A stretch of DNA of 27,655 nucleotides from Aliterella sp. RAGGC_92 (GTDB lineage Bacteria > Cyanobacteriota > Cyanobacteriia > Cyanobacteriales > Chroococcidiopsidaceae), in NCBI GenBank assembly GCA_030826005.1, contig JAPJOW010000019.1, forward strand, positions 1 through 27,655. Reading direction: 5' to 3'. Made by a program: the position numbers and the translations under genes. Below the pieces are notes generated by a model, which saw only the letters and a program-made list of their open reading frames with translations, was not told where the DNA came from and did no database searches. Positions within the stretch are counted from its first letter, which is position 1. Each line of letters opens with the position of its first letter. Shown piece after piece: positions 1 through 7,054 of this stretch.

Positions 1-231
1 GCATTTAACTTATCAAAAAAGTTCATTAGGTAGTTGGCGATAAAAAGTTGTGAATATAACCCAAATAGAAATTTTTAGTAATATTTGCCCTTTTCCATCT
101 TCCCAAACAAAAGACTGCAAACGTTCAAACTAAGTCAGCAACCATCTGGCAATTGCTAGTCAGTAATTTTTAATCATCAAAAAAGCAATTTGTCAAGTTC
201 CAACCAGATATTTATCGTAAGTTTAATAATT

Positions 232-567
232 CTATTCCAACGAATTTGATTTTGAACCTTTATCCGGGGTGTCGATTTCTCGCTCGTCCTCCACAAACCA
301 GTTCTCTAGTAAAGATTGCAGCTTCATTCTTTCAATGTAAGGCCAGCCCCCCTGAGATTCAATATCTTTCAGCAAATCGTGAAATCCATGACGGCTATCA
401 GGTAAAGACTGTTGAAAAACTCCCTCGCGAATTTCTCTATGTAGTGCCTCTAAGCGCCGTAGCACCGCTAAAAGCGCTAAACTATCGCCTTGGTAGCTTT
501 GGGCTAAAGCTTGGATATCCGTACCAACAGCTTCTAGTTTTGCCTCAATGTCCGTACTTTTATTCAT
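232..567 (-). CDS. Conserved hypothetical protein, 111 aa
   Basis: I do not recognise this protein. It is mostly helical and charged, with no signal peptide or membrane segment. The middle holds a leucine-rich amphipathic stretch (about residues 20-45, LALLAVLRRLEALHREI), and the acidic C-terminal third contains WPYIERMKLQ and NWFVEDE, which look like a small soluble helical protein. The start is well supported: GAGGAA lies eight bases before the ATG at 567. It is transcribed away from psbO. The open frame on the opposite strand (246-689) has no comparable start signal and looks like a shadow. Confidence 0.7.
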   Translation of the reverse strand: MNKSTDIEAKLEAVGTDIQALAQSYQGDSLALLAVLRRLEALHREIREGVFQQSLPDSRHGFHDLLKDIESQGGWPYIERMKLQSLLENWFVEDEREIDTPDKGSKSNSLE

Positions 568-977
568 TAAAATTCCTCGCTTGCTCCTCCATTAAATATT
601 TTTGCCAGCCCATAAAATTTATTACTTTGTGCCTCAAAACAATAGATGATCTAAATGCTCCCCAAAGTAAACGTAACATCCCCGTGTAAAATTCTGTATT
701 GGGGTCTGAAGCGAACTAGGTTGCAAATCGCCGCGCTTGAGCTAGATTAACCCAGTTCAAGAGCTTCAAAAAACGTTGATTGCAGGGGATATAGTTTAGA
801 TCGCTGCCGAGCTAGTTGCGTTAAAAACAATTAAGGGCAAGGCAACTATATCCTCAATCGCGTCCTACTACTGTAGAAAACGCACCTTCCTAACGAGGCA
901 TCCAAATATTAGCCCAGTTTCAATTGTATTATTAGGGCTATCCGGTTAAATATGGAGTTTAAACATTGAGGTTAACT
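568..977. other. Intergenic region between divergent genes, upstream of psbO
   Basis: This spacer of about 410 bases lies between the divergent small gene and psbO. I see no credible ORF. It holds a long-range inverted repeat (778-859, listed separately) and a smaller stem at about 737-769 (TTGAGCT against AGCTTCAA with one bulge). A weak sigma70-type promoter close to psbO is possible: TTGTAT at 925-930 and TAAATA at 947-952 with a 16-base spacer. Confidence 0.5.
778..859 (+). promoter_or_regulatory. Long-range inverted repeat upstream of psbO (possible structured leader or small RNA)
   Basis: GGATATAGTT at 787-796 is perfectly complementary to AACTATATCC at 844-853, and the flanking GATTG at 778-782 pairs with CAATC at 855-859. 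AGTTGC at 814-819 can instead pair with GCAACT at 842-847, which uses part of the same 3' arm, so two exclusive folds are possible. The pairing is seen directly; any role as a leader or small RNA is inference. It resembles no riboswitch or cyanobacterial small RNA that I can name. Confidence 0.35.
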
Positions 978-1814
978 ATGAGGTATCGCGCTTTAATTAT
1001 TGCCTTCTTAGCAGTCTTTTTAGGGCTAATAACTGCTTGTAGCGATGCGACTATGGCATCGGAAAGTCGAGATGTACTTACCTACGACCAAATTAGAGGT
1101 ACAGGTCTTGCAAATAAATGCCCGCAAATGGCAGAGACTACTCGCGGTTCGATTGCTCTTGACCCAAATCAGTCTTATAGACTTACAGAACTGTGCTTAG
1201 AACCCACAACTTTCTTTGTTAAAGAAGAACCTGTCAACAAACGTCAAAAAGCTGAGTTTATTGCCGGAAAATTGTTGACTCGCTACACTTCGACTATTGA
1301 CCAAGTACAGGGCAAACTAAAATTAAACGACGATCGCAGTTTGACTTTTGTAGAAGAAGATGGTTTAGATTTCCAAGCCATCACCGTTCAATTACCTGGC
1401 GGCGAACGAGTTCCGTTTTTGTTTACTATTAAAGGCTTAGTTGCCCAATCTCAACCGGGTTTAACTAGCATCAACACTTCAACAGATTTTGAAGGCAAGT
1501 TTAAAGTTCCTTCCTATCGAGGTTCGGCGTTTCTTGACCCTAAAGGTCGCGGCGTAACCGCAGGCTACGATAATGCAGTAGCTTTGCCTTCTAGCGCCGA
1601 TGACGAAGAACTTGCCCGTGCCAACATGAAACAAGCTGATGTAGGAGAAGGGACTATTTCTTTACAAATTGCCAAAGTAGATAGCAATACCGGAGAAATT
1701 GCTGGAACTTTCCAGAGCGAACAGCCTTCAGATACCGATCTAGGAGCCGCCGAAGCTAAAGAAGTCAAAATTCGCGGTTTATTTTTTGCTCGGATTGATT
1801 CTGCTACCCTCTAA
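978..1814 (+). CDS. psbO: Photosystem II manganese-stabilizing protein PsbO
   Basis: PsbO is the 33-kDa extrinsic lumenal protein that stabilises the Mn4CaO5 cluster of the oxygen-evolving complex. The mature part begins near DVLTYDQIRGTGLANKCPQ and continues through LCLEPTTFFVKEEP. The two cysteines in these blocks match the conserved disulfide pair. Later family blocks are VPFLFTIKGLVAQ, FEGKFKVPSYRGS and the C-terminal KIRGLFFARID. The N-terminus (MRYRALIIAFLAVFLGLITA) is an export signal, and its end ITAC also resembles a lipobox. I chose the ATG at 978 over the in-frame TTG at 966 because GAGG sits six bases before it and MRYRAL is the usual PsbO start. Length (278 aa) is normal. It is monocistronic, followed by a strong terminator. 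Confidence 0.97.
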   Translation: MRYRALIIAFLAVFLGLITACSDATMASESRDVLTYDQIRGTGLANKCPQMAETTRGSIALDPNQSYRLTELCLEPTTFFVKEEPVNKRQKAEFIAGKLLTRYTSTIDQVQGKLKLNDDRSLTFVEEDGLDFQAITVQLPGGERVPFLFTIKGLVAQSQPGLTSINTSTDFEGKFKVPSYRGSAFLDPKGRGVTAGYDNAVALPSSADDEELARANMKQADVGEGTISLQIAKVDSNTGEIAGTFQSEQPSDTDLGAAEAKEVKIRGLFFARIDSATL

Positions 1815-1860
1815 AGCGCGATCGCATTTAGTTATAAAAGTAACTACAATTTAAGTAACG

Positions 1861-1905
1861 AGCAACGATCCTGTTGCTGCAAAAAGGGCTAATGCCCTTT
1901 TTTTT
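1861..1905 (+). terminator. Rho-independent terminator of psbO (double hairpin)
   Basis: A short hairpin (AGCAAC 1861-1866 with GTTGCT 1873-1878) is followed by a strong stem, AAAAAGGGC at 1881-1889 pairing with GCCCTTTTT at 1894-1902 over a TAAT loop. The T tract runs on to 1905. It lies about 50-90 bases after the psbO stop. Confidence 0.85.
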
Positions 1906-2164
1906 ATGGAGCGATATTTAATTTTTAGTTCAATTAGTGCGATCGCCTACGTTCAACTTCAGCATTTTCCTTAAATTATTACAACTTTAACCAAACTTCA
2001 GTGTAATTTCGGTAGCAAACCTCGCAGTAAAATTAATATTCTTAATTATGAAGGCGGCTAAATCTTCCTCAACTACTGCTTAATTTAATTTTCGCTATAC
2101 ATACTTCTGTAGTTTGTCCATCTCAATATTAATAATTCCAAAATTTACCTAGCAGAGAAAAAAT
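1906..2164 (+). other. Upstream region of sigF
   Basis: This is the noncoding remainder of the 350-base spacer between psbO and sigF. It contains a HIP1 octamer near 1940, the element shared with the pilG upstream region (1998-2027, listed separately), and about 135 AT-rich bases that would form a long leader if transcription starts at that element. No ORF is apparent. Confidence 0.5.
1998..2027 (+). promoter_or_regulatory. Element shared with the pilG upstream region (sigF copy)
   Basis: The core TAATTTCGGTAGCAAACC (2004-2021) is preceded by TCAGTG. Together, 1998-2019 matches 14372-14393 at 19 of 22 positions. The TGTAAT at 2002-2007 could be a -10 hexamer. It is about 150 bases before the sigF start, a distance similar to the pilG copy. 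The tail CAAACCTCGCAG also resembles CAAACCTTTAGCAG at 14350-14363. The similarity is seen directly; promoter or operator function is inferred. Confidence 0.5.
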
Positions 2165-2950
2165 ATGGTGTTAGCATATACCGGAAGCAACAGTGAAGTT
2201 AAGCAAGAGAGCGCGACTCTGCTACGAGAATATCAAAAGTCACCATCCGCCAGTATCCGCAATGAAATCGTCACGCTTAACTATGGATTGGTAAGAAAAG
2301 AAGCGTACTACTGGACTAATCAGTGTACGGAAAGCTATGACGACTTGATGCAAGTAGGCTGTTTGGGTTTAATTCGCGCCATTGAAAAATTTGAATTGTC
2401 TAAAGGAATTGCATTTAGTTCTTTTGCCATCCCCTACATTCGCGGGGAAATTCAACACTATCTGCGCGATAAAGGAGTTATGGTCAGAATTCCTCGACGC
2501 TGGCTGGCATTACAACAGCAAGCAGTGGGAGTTACCCGCCAACTACAACAACAGTACAACCGCCAACCTACAGATATTGAAGTTGCTGCGGCTCTAAACA
2601 TTACTATTACTGAATGGCAAGAAGTTAAACTCGCTTGGACTAACCGCTCTCCTTTAAGCTTAGATACCCCAGCCCAAGACGGCGACGAAGACTCGGCTTT
2701 ATTGGGCGATACCGTTCCCGACGGGCAGTATACCAGTTTTCAACTAGCCCAAGAAGATCGAATTCGCTTGCAAGAAGCTTTAGTTCAACTAGAACAAAAG
2801 ACTCACGAAATTTTGAAATTTGTGTTTTTATACGACTTGACGCAAAAAGAAGTAGCCGAACATTTAGGTATCAGTGTTATTACTGTATCTCGTCGAGTCA
2901 AGCAAGGATTAGCTTCATTAAAAAAATTAATGATTGTCCCGGAAGATTAG
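2165..2950 (+). CDS. sigF: RNA polymerase sigma factor SigF (group 3)
   Basis: This alternative sigma factor has 261 aa and the SigB/SigF/SigG-like layout that lacks region 1. Region 2 spans about residues 34-105 and includes DDLMQVGCLGLIRAIEKFE (core binding) and FSSFAIPYIRGEIQHYLRDK (-10 recognition). Region 3 runs from about 110 to 170. Region 4 is at about 205-258, with the helix-turn-helix LTQKEVAEHLGISVITVSRR for the -35. Cyanobacterial SigF controls type IV pilus genes and phototaxis in Synechocystis and is reported to regulate its own transcription. The start has a weak purine-rich site (AGAGAAAAAA). No anti-sigma gene is adjacent. The next gene on the same strand is a pilus-like lipoprotein, and an element upstream also occurs before the Pil chemosensory operon. 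Class is secure; SigF rather than another group 3 member is likely. Confidence 0.9.
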   Translation: MVLAYTGSNSEVKQESATLLREYQKSPSASIRNEIVTLNYGLVRKEAYYWTNQCTESYDDLMQVGCLGLIRAIEKFELSKGIAFSSFAIPYIRGEIQHYLRDKGVMVRIPRRWLALQQQAVGVTRQLQQQYNRQPTDIEVAAALNITITEWQEVKLAWTNRSPLSLDTPAQDGDEDSALLGDTVPDGQYTSFQLAQEDRIRLQEALVQLEQKTHEILKFVFLYDLTQKEVAEHLGISVITVSRRVKQGLASLKKLMIVPED

Positions 2951-2993
2951 TCCTCTAAAGGTCATTACTAATCAAATAATATTATCACCAAGC

Positions 2994-3021
2994 TTGACAT
3001 TTTAAGATTACTTGCTAGTAT
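2994..3021 (+). promoter_or_regulatory. Candidate sigma70-type promoter
   Basis: TTGACA at 2994-2999, a perfect -35 hexamer, is followed after 16 bases by TAGTAT at 3016-3021. It would start transcription about 330 bases before the lipoprotein gene, giving a long leader or a small RNA. Confidence 0.4.
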
Positions 3022-3243
3022 GCAAATAATTTAATGCTAGGTTGCCGAAATTAGTTTTGAGGAATTTTTAACTGGTTACAAGAAACAAATGAATTTCATT
3101 TACTGTCCGTAGTTTTACGGGTTATTTATCTTCAGGCGATCGCTAAGTTCTAAATTGCTTAAAATGAGCAAAACTTACTTTATTAACTAAAGTTTAGACA
3201 GGTACAATTAAATTACAAGTTTAATCATAAAAGTAAGTTGTAG

Positions 3244-3269
3244 TTTACAATAATCGTGCTAGATATAAT
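3244..3269 (+). promoter_or_regulatory. Candidate promoter with consensus -10, lipoprotein gene
   Basis: TATAAT at 3264-3269 is a perfect -10 hexamer about 95 bases before the start codon. TTTACA at 3244-3249 could be a -35, but the 14-base spacing is short, so activator dependence or a different -35 is possible. Confidence 0.4.
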
Positions 3270-3363
3270 AGGTATGTTACTTGTAAAAAAAATAGAGAAA
3301 AATCTGTTTTAACATCAGGACAGTTATTTATCTTGTCATTTATTAAAACTATTTAGTGAAAAT

Positions 3364-4446
3364 ATGCGTCAAATCTCTACAACAGCATTTATAGGAATGC
3401 TTGCCTTAGCAATAACTGGGTGTCCATCATCAAACGAGCCACAAACGACTAATCCCCCACCATCTACCGCACCAGTCGTAGTTCAACCACAACCCCCAGC
3501 AAAACCGCCTTTGGTAGCTACAAATCCAAACAGTGCAGCGTACTTAGCCCCTGGATTAATTCAACCAACCAATGCTAACCAACGTACCAAACAAGTAGCA
3601 AAAGGCAATCGAGATCCTTTTGCCGCATTGTTTTTACCTGTTCCTGCGGCTCCGATAAGCGCGGGAAATACCGCTAATAGCAATTCTTCCGCTCCTTCGT
3701 CACAAACAGGAGGTGCGTCCACAACGTCTACCAGACAAACTACTGGAAACGCCAGTAATAGACAATCAAGACCTAATTCTATAGCTATTAATAATCCTAG
3801 GACTTCTTCAAGCCAGGGAAGTTCGAGCAATCGCTCGGCGACATCTTCTTTAACAGGGGGAAATTCTTCAAGCAACCAATCGGCGACATCAAATCAAAAC
3901 ACCCCACCCCCCGCAACGACGTTACCAAATACTAATTTACAACCCGCCTTACCCCCCGCACTACCAGAACCAGAATTGGCTAAAAATGTCACGGTTATGG
4001 GCGTAGTTCAAATTGGCGAACAAACTCAAGCAATTGTCCAAGTACCAAGCGAAGCAACTAGCCGTTACGTGCAAGTAGGGCAAAGGTTATCCAACGGGCA
4101 AGTATTAGTCAAAAGAATAGAATTAAATGCTGGGGCAGAGCCTCTAGTTATTTTAGAGCAATACGGTGTTGAAGTTTCTAAAGCCGTAGGAGAAGTAGCT
4201 CCAAGCCAAGGCGAACAACCAACACCAACGGCGGCGATACCGTCTTCACCATCCCCAAGGGCGGAATTACCAGGAGCGCTGCAAAATACCAGCATCCCAA
4301 CGGCGGCTGTACCCTATCCACCATCGCCAAGTACCAGTACGCCAACAACAGAACTGCCAGCGCCACCGCAAAATATTAATATATCAGGGGTAAATATTTC
4401 CGCGCCACAACCACTTTTGAATACCCCGGTAGCACCAACTAAGTAA
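3364..4446 (+). CDS. Lipoprotein with a PilP/GspC-like periplasmic domain
   Basis: The N-terminus MRQISTTAFIGMLALAITGC ends in a lipobox (ITGC, Cys20), so the product is predicted to be a membrane-anchored lipoprotein. Proline-rich sequence follows, then RDPFAALFLPV (83-93), then about 100 residues of low-complexity Ser/Asn/Thr/Gln. A compact domain at about 204-278 contains VMGVVQIGEQTQAIVQ and RYVQVGQRLSNGQVLVKRIE. The tail is a Pro/Thr/Ser-rich linker. The DPF motif followed by a small beta domain with a V-G-x-x-L/I pattern resembles the homology region of GspC and PilP, which couple the inner-membrane pilus or secretion platform to the secretin. Position beside sigF fits a pilus role. The family call rests on motif resemblance only. 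The next gene starts two bases after its stop. Confidence 0.65.
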   Translation: MRQISTTAFIGMLALAITGCPSSNEPQTTNPPPSTAPVVVQPQPPAKPPLVATNPNSAAYLAPGLIQPTNANQRTKQVAKGNRDPFAALFLPVPAAPISAGNTANSNSSAPSSQTGGASTTSTRQTTGNASNRQSRPNSIAINNPRTSSSQGSSSNRSATSSLTGGNSSSNQSATSNQNTPPPATTLPNTNLQPALPPALPEPELAKNVTVMGVVQIGEQTQAIVQVPSEATSRYVQVGQRLSNGQVLVKRIELNAGAEPLVILEQYGVEVSKAVGEVAPSQGEQPTPTAAIPSSPSPRAELPGALQNTSIPTAAVPYPPSPSTSTPTTELPAPPQNINISGVNISAPQPLLNTPVAPTK

Positions 4447-4448
4447 AA

Positions 4449-4727
4449 ATGGATAACTTGAGTGAAAATAACCGAGCAAGTTTAAAAGTGCAATTTCCCA
4501 ACTTACCCTTGGCAGTGTATAGAGAAATTGCCGCTCATTTGTGCCAAGTAGAGACAGTAGAGACAAATTTGCTACTTGCTGCTGGCACAAAAAAATTTAA
4601 TTACAGTGATAGCCAGGTTGAAAGCTTACAAATTCAATTACCTAGCACTGATAGGCAAGCTAGAGAACAAGTAGAAAAAATTTTAGCTTATTATCAAAAT
4701 ATTTTTGGAATGGGAGAAAGGCTTTAG
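4449..4727 (+). CDS. Conserved hypothetical protein, 92 aa, coupled to the lipoprotein gene
   Basis: I do not recognise this protein. It is small and soluble, with no signal or membrane segment. The first half (FPNLPLAVYREIAAHLCQVETVETNLL) reads as helical. The second half contains a short strand-like piece (VESLQIQLPS) and a helix ending LAYYQNIFG. It starts two bases after the stop of the lipoprotein gene, so the two are almost certainly co-transcribed and translationally coupled. A role linked to the lipoprotein is inferred only from this arrangement. Confidence 0.75.
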   Translation: MDNLSENNRASLKVQFPNLPLAVYREIAAHLCQVETVETNLLLAAGTKKFNYSDSQVESLQIQLPSTDRQAREQVEKILAYYQNIFGMGERL

Positions 4728-4779
4728 CTCTACCTAGGACGAAAGCTAAAAGTTGAATAACTCTTTGGATTGTTCTATA

Positions 4780-6324
4780 TTACCTGCTATTTTCGGAGTC
4801 GGTTTCGGCTTTTGATTTATCCGTTAGTGGTTTAATTACCCTAGAAATTGCTTGCTGAATAAATTCTTGCATAAATTCATCGCGGCGATTAAGCTCGAAC
4901 TGTTTTTGGACAACTTCAGTCATCCCACCATCTCCCCAATCTTGGTCGTGGCGAAAATACTCGATAAAACTTCTCCCCGCAATCCGAGTTAAGTAAGCTG
5001 CCGTTACGCCTTGAATTGCCTTACCGACAACAATTGTAGCGAAGTTAAATTGCAAGGCTGTAGATAATAGTTGGATTGTACCTTTAACAATTCCCAAGCT
5101 TGCCAAAGTTTTAGCTAAAGACATGGCAAGTTCGCGTCCTCGCTCTAAATTTAACTCGCAGCCGTAGATTTTACCGATTTCTACAACCATTTGAGCATTT
5201 ACCGCCGCCGTAGCCAATAAATCGACCACTGGCAAAGGCGTTACTGAAACTACACCCGCCCCAATCCAAGCAAAACGATCTACTACCTTTTCTGCCTGAC
5301 GGCGACGCTGGGAATCAATAAGTTTGCGGGCGGATTCTCCTAAGCGTTGGGATTGCAGCAAAATGTTATCTGCAACTAAGTCTTCTCCTTCGGCTCTTAA
5401 TATCGCCGCCATGCGTCGGAGTAAGGGGAGAATTTCTATTTCGGGCTGAAAAATTTCGCCATTTTCTAAGGTAACGCTTTGGGGATTGGCACAAATTGCG
5501 ACAATATCTATTGGTTTAATAAAACCGCGCACTCGTTCGCGCAAACGAGCAATAATTGTCTCGATATCGGTTTCCGTGTAAAGATCGATTTTATTAAGGA
5601 CAATAAGCGATCGCTTGCCAATCTCGGCTAAAGTCTGTAACGGTTGGTATTCGGAGGAACGCAAGTCATTATCTACCACAAATAAAAGTAAATCTGAACC
5701 CGTTGCTAATTGACGCGCTAGTTTTTCGCGCTCCGTCCCCGCTACCCCAGCTTCTAAAATTCCTGGAGTATCGGTAATTAATATTTCCCGATTCATGCCT
5801 TTTAATTTGAGCGAGTAAGTTTCTCCTACTTCTGTCGTTCCCATCGGCGCGTCAACCCTACCGATAATCCGCCCGATTAAAGCATTTACTAAAGATGTTT
5901 TACCCGCCGAACCCGTACCAAATACTACTACTTGCAATTCACCGCGCGACAAAGTAGCTTCAATTTCTTGGGAGCGACTTAACAAAGCTCGTTTGGCTAC
6001 TTCATCTTCAATTATTGCTACTTGCTTTTTAATGGCGCGGAGAGTTTCTTGTGCTGCTTCAGTTTTAGCAACCGGGGGCTTTGGTAATTGACGGTGCGGT
6101 GGCGATTTTTTTTCACCTTTTCTAAACAGCAAAACATAATAGACAAATGCGCCAATTAATGCTGCAAGTAAAGCAACTAGAAGTAGCAGCAGTAAATTAG
6201 CTAAAAAAGGTTGAGTAAAAGCAGTGTAGCTATACAGCCAATACAAAGAATTAACTAGCCACAGCATTAAACCCAAAATTAGGGTTAAACCAATAATCAG
6301 CGTCAATAGGCGCGATAGGGGCAT
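4780..6324 (-). CDS. Membrane-anchored Era-like GTPase with DUF697 domain
   Basis: The 514-aa protein begins with two hydrophobic segments (about residues 7-30 and 43-66), followed by a basic linker and an Era/TrmE-type GTPase domain. The motifs are G1 GTGSAGKTS (136-144), G3 DTPG (185-188) and G4 NKID (244-247). The C-terminal part, about 340-470, has the alanine- and glycine-rich hydrophobic helices typical of DUF697 (DLLATAAVNAQMVVEIGKIYG), which probably also contact the membrane. It should hydrolyse GTP at the cytoplasmic face of a membrane. The cellular process is not known; cyanobacterial and plastid relatives are annotated only as GTP-binding proteins. It is convergent with the lipoprotein operon and divergent from the DUF937 gene, so it is a single transcription unit. 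Confidence 0.88.
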   Translation of the reverse strand: MPLSRLLTLIIGLTLILGLMLWLVNSLYWLYSYTAFTQPFLANLLLLLLVALLAALIGAFVYYVLLFRKGEKKSPPHRQLPKPPVAKTEAAQETLRAIKKQVAIIEDEVAKRALLSRSQEIEATLSRGELQVVVFGTGSAGKTSLVNALIGRIIGRVDAPMGTTEVGETYSLKLKGMNREILITDTPGILEAGVAGTEREKLARQLATGSDLLLFVVDNDLRSSEYQPLQTLAEIGKRSLIVLNKIDLYTETDIETIIARLRERVRGFIKPIDIVAICANPQSVTLENGEIFQPEIEILPLLRRMAAILRAEGEDLVADNILLQSQRLGESARKLIDSQRRRQAEKVVDRFAWIGAGVVSVTPLPVVDLLATAAVNAQMVVEIGKIYGCELNLERGRELAMSLAKTLASLGIVKGTIQLLSTALQFNFATIVVGKAIQGVTAAYLTRIAGRSFIEYFRHDQDWGDGGMTEVVQKQFELNRRDEFMQEFIQQAISRVIKPLTDKSKAETDSENSR

Positions 6325-6472
6325 AGTTTACAGCCAGGCAGCAACAATTAACTAGATTCTATCTTTATTAAAAGCAGCTAGTAGATAAATTGCGGTTTTC
6401 TGCTATTGGTTAGAGGTAAAAAGCCGCAATATTGTGGGATAGTGCGATCGCAGGATTATCGATTAAAACCTT

Positions 6473-6997
6473 ATGGGACTTTTTGACCAAATTATCAATG
6501 CTATAGACAGTAGCGATCGCCAAGGTGAAGCAAGTCAAATAGATCGCAATCTCAGCACTATGCAGCAACTAAGTAATGGCTTTGGGGCAGATCCTAACGC
6601 TACGCAATCGGCTTTATCGATTGTGGGTAACTACGTGCGGGGGGCTTTGCAGCAAAAGCGATCGCATAATGGAGCGGACGAAGCGCAAAATATTGTCAAT
6701 CGTTATAGTGGTACGGAGTCTAACCCCCAAGCTGTTGATTCGCTATTTTCTCACAGCCAAGTAGAACAAATTGTTGCTGAAGTCGCGAGAAAAACAGGTT
6801 TAAATATGGGTATAGTTCAACAGATGCTACCTTTGCTCATACCCATCGTGTTGAATATGTTGCGATCAGGTACTTCCACGCAAAATCCCCAAAGCGGCAC
6901 AAATCCAGTATTAAATGCTTTTTTGGATGCCGATCGCGATGGCGATGTAGATATTGCGGACGCGATGCAGTTAGCTAGTCGTCACTTTGGGAGATAA
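6473..6997 (+). CDS. DUF937 family protein with EF-hand-like loop
   Basis: The 174-aa protein starts MGLFDQIINAI and contains QVEQIVAEVARKTGLNMGIVQQMLPLLIPIVLNML (about 97-130), the block characteristic of DUF937/YidB-like proteins. The hydrophobic helix at 117-130 could be buried or membrane-associated; there is no signal peptide. The C-terminus adds a loop at 152-163 with Asp at relative positions 1, 3, 5, 7, 9 and 12 and Gly at 6, which matches an EF-hand or dockerin-type calcium-binding loop. The function of DUF937 is unknown. No good ribosome binding site precedes the ATG. It lies just upstream of fmt on the same strand, separated by 57 bases. Confidence 0.8.
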   Translation: MGLFDQIINAIDSSDRQGEASQIDRNLSTMQQLSNGFGADPNATQSALSIVGNYVRGALQQKRSHNGADEAQNIVNRYSGTESNPQAVDSLFSHSQVEQIVAEVARKTGLNMGIVQQMLPLLIPIVLNMLRSGTSTQNPQSGTNPVLNAFLDADRDGDVDIADAMQLASRHFGR

Positions 6998-7054
6998 ACG
7001 AGATTGAGGTACGGGTAAAATGCCTGTACCACCGATGCGATCGCTTTATTAATC

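Larger units (their letters stand above)
2951..3363 (+). other. Intergenic region upstream of the PilP-like lipoprotein
   Basis: This 413-base spacer has no credible ORF. It contains two promoter candidates (listed separately), a small perfect hairpin at 3107-3120 (CCGTA, loop GTTT, TACGG), another at about 3088-3102 (AAATGA, TCATTT) that might help end sigF transcription, and a HIP1-like site near 3137. The minus strand at 3041-3053 reads TAATTTCGGCAAC, a partial match to the sigF/pilG element. Confidence 0.5.

Noticed and set aside
1..231. Possible gene end at the left window edge
   Set aside because: All frames are broken by stops on both strands and I see no coding pattern; nothing can be supported.
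246..689. 147-codon plus-strand frame opposite the first small gene
   Set aside because: It runs antisense to a gene with a good ribosome binding site. Its protein has a low-complexity, cysteine-scattered composition and no start signal.
721..800. tRNA-like T-arm sequence (CAGTTCAAG) before psbO
   Set aside because: No acceptor stem, anticodon arm or D-arm can be assembled around it.
3041..3053. Minus-strand TAATTTCGGCAAC as another copy of the sigF/pilG element
   Set aside because: Only about nine consecutive bases match and the orientation faces away from the lipoprotein gene; a chance match is plausible.
3650..3910. Ser/Asn/Thr-rich stretch in the lipoprotein gene considered as a DNA tandem repeat
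   Set aside because: The bases show no regular repeat unit; only short similar pieces such as the two TCGGCGACATC copies. It is low-complexity coding sequence.
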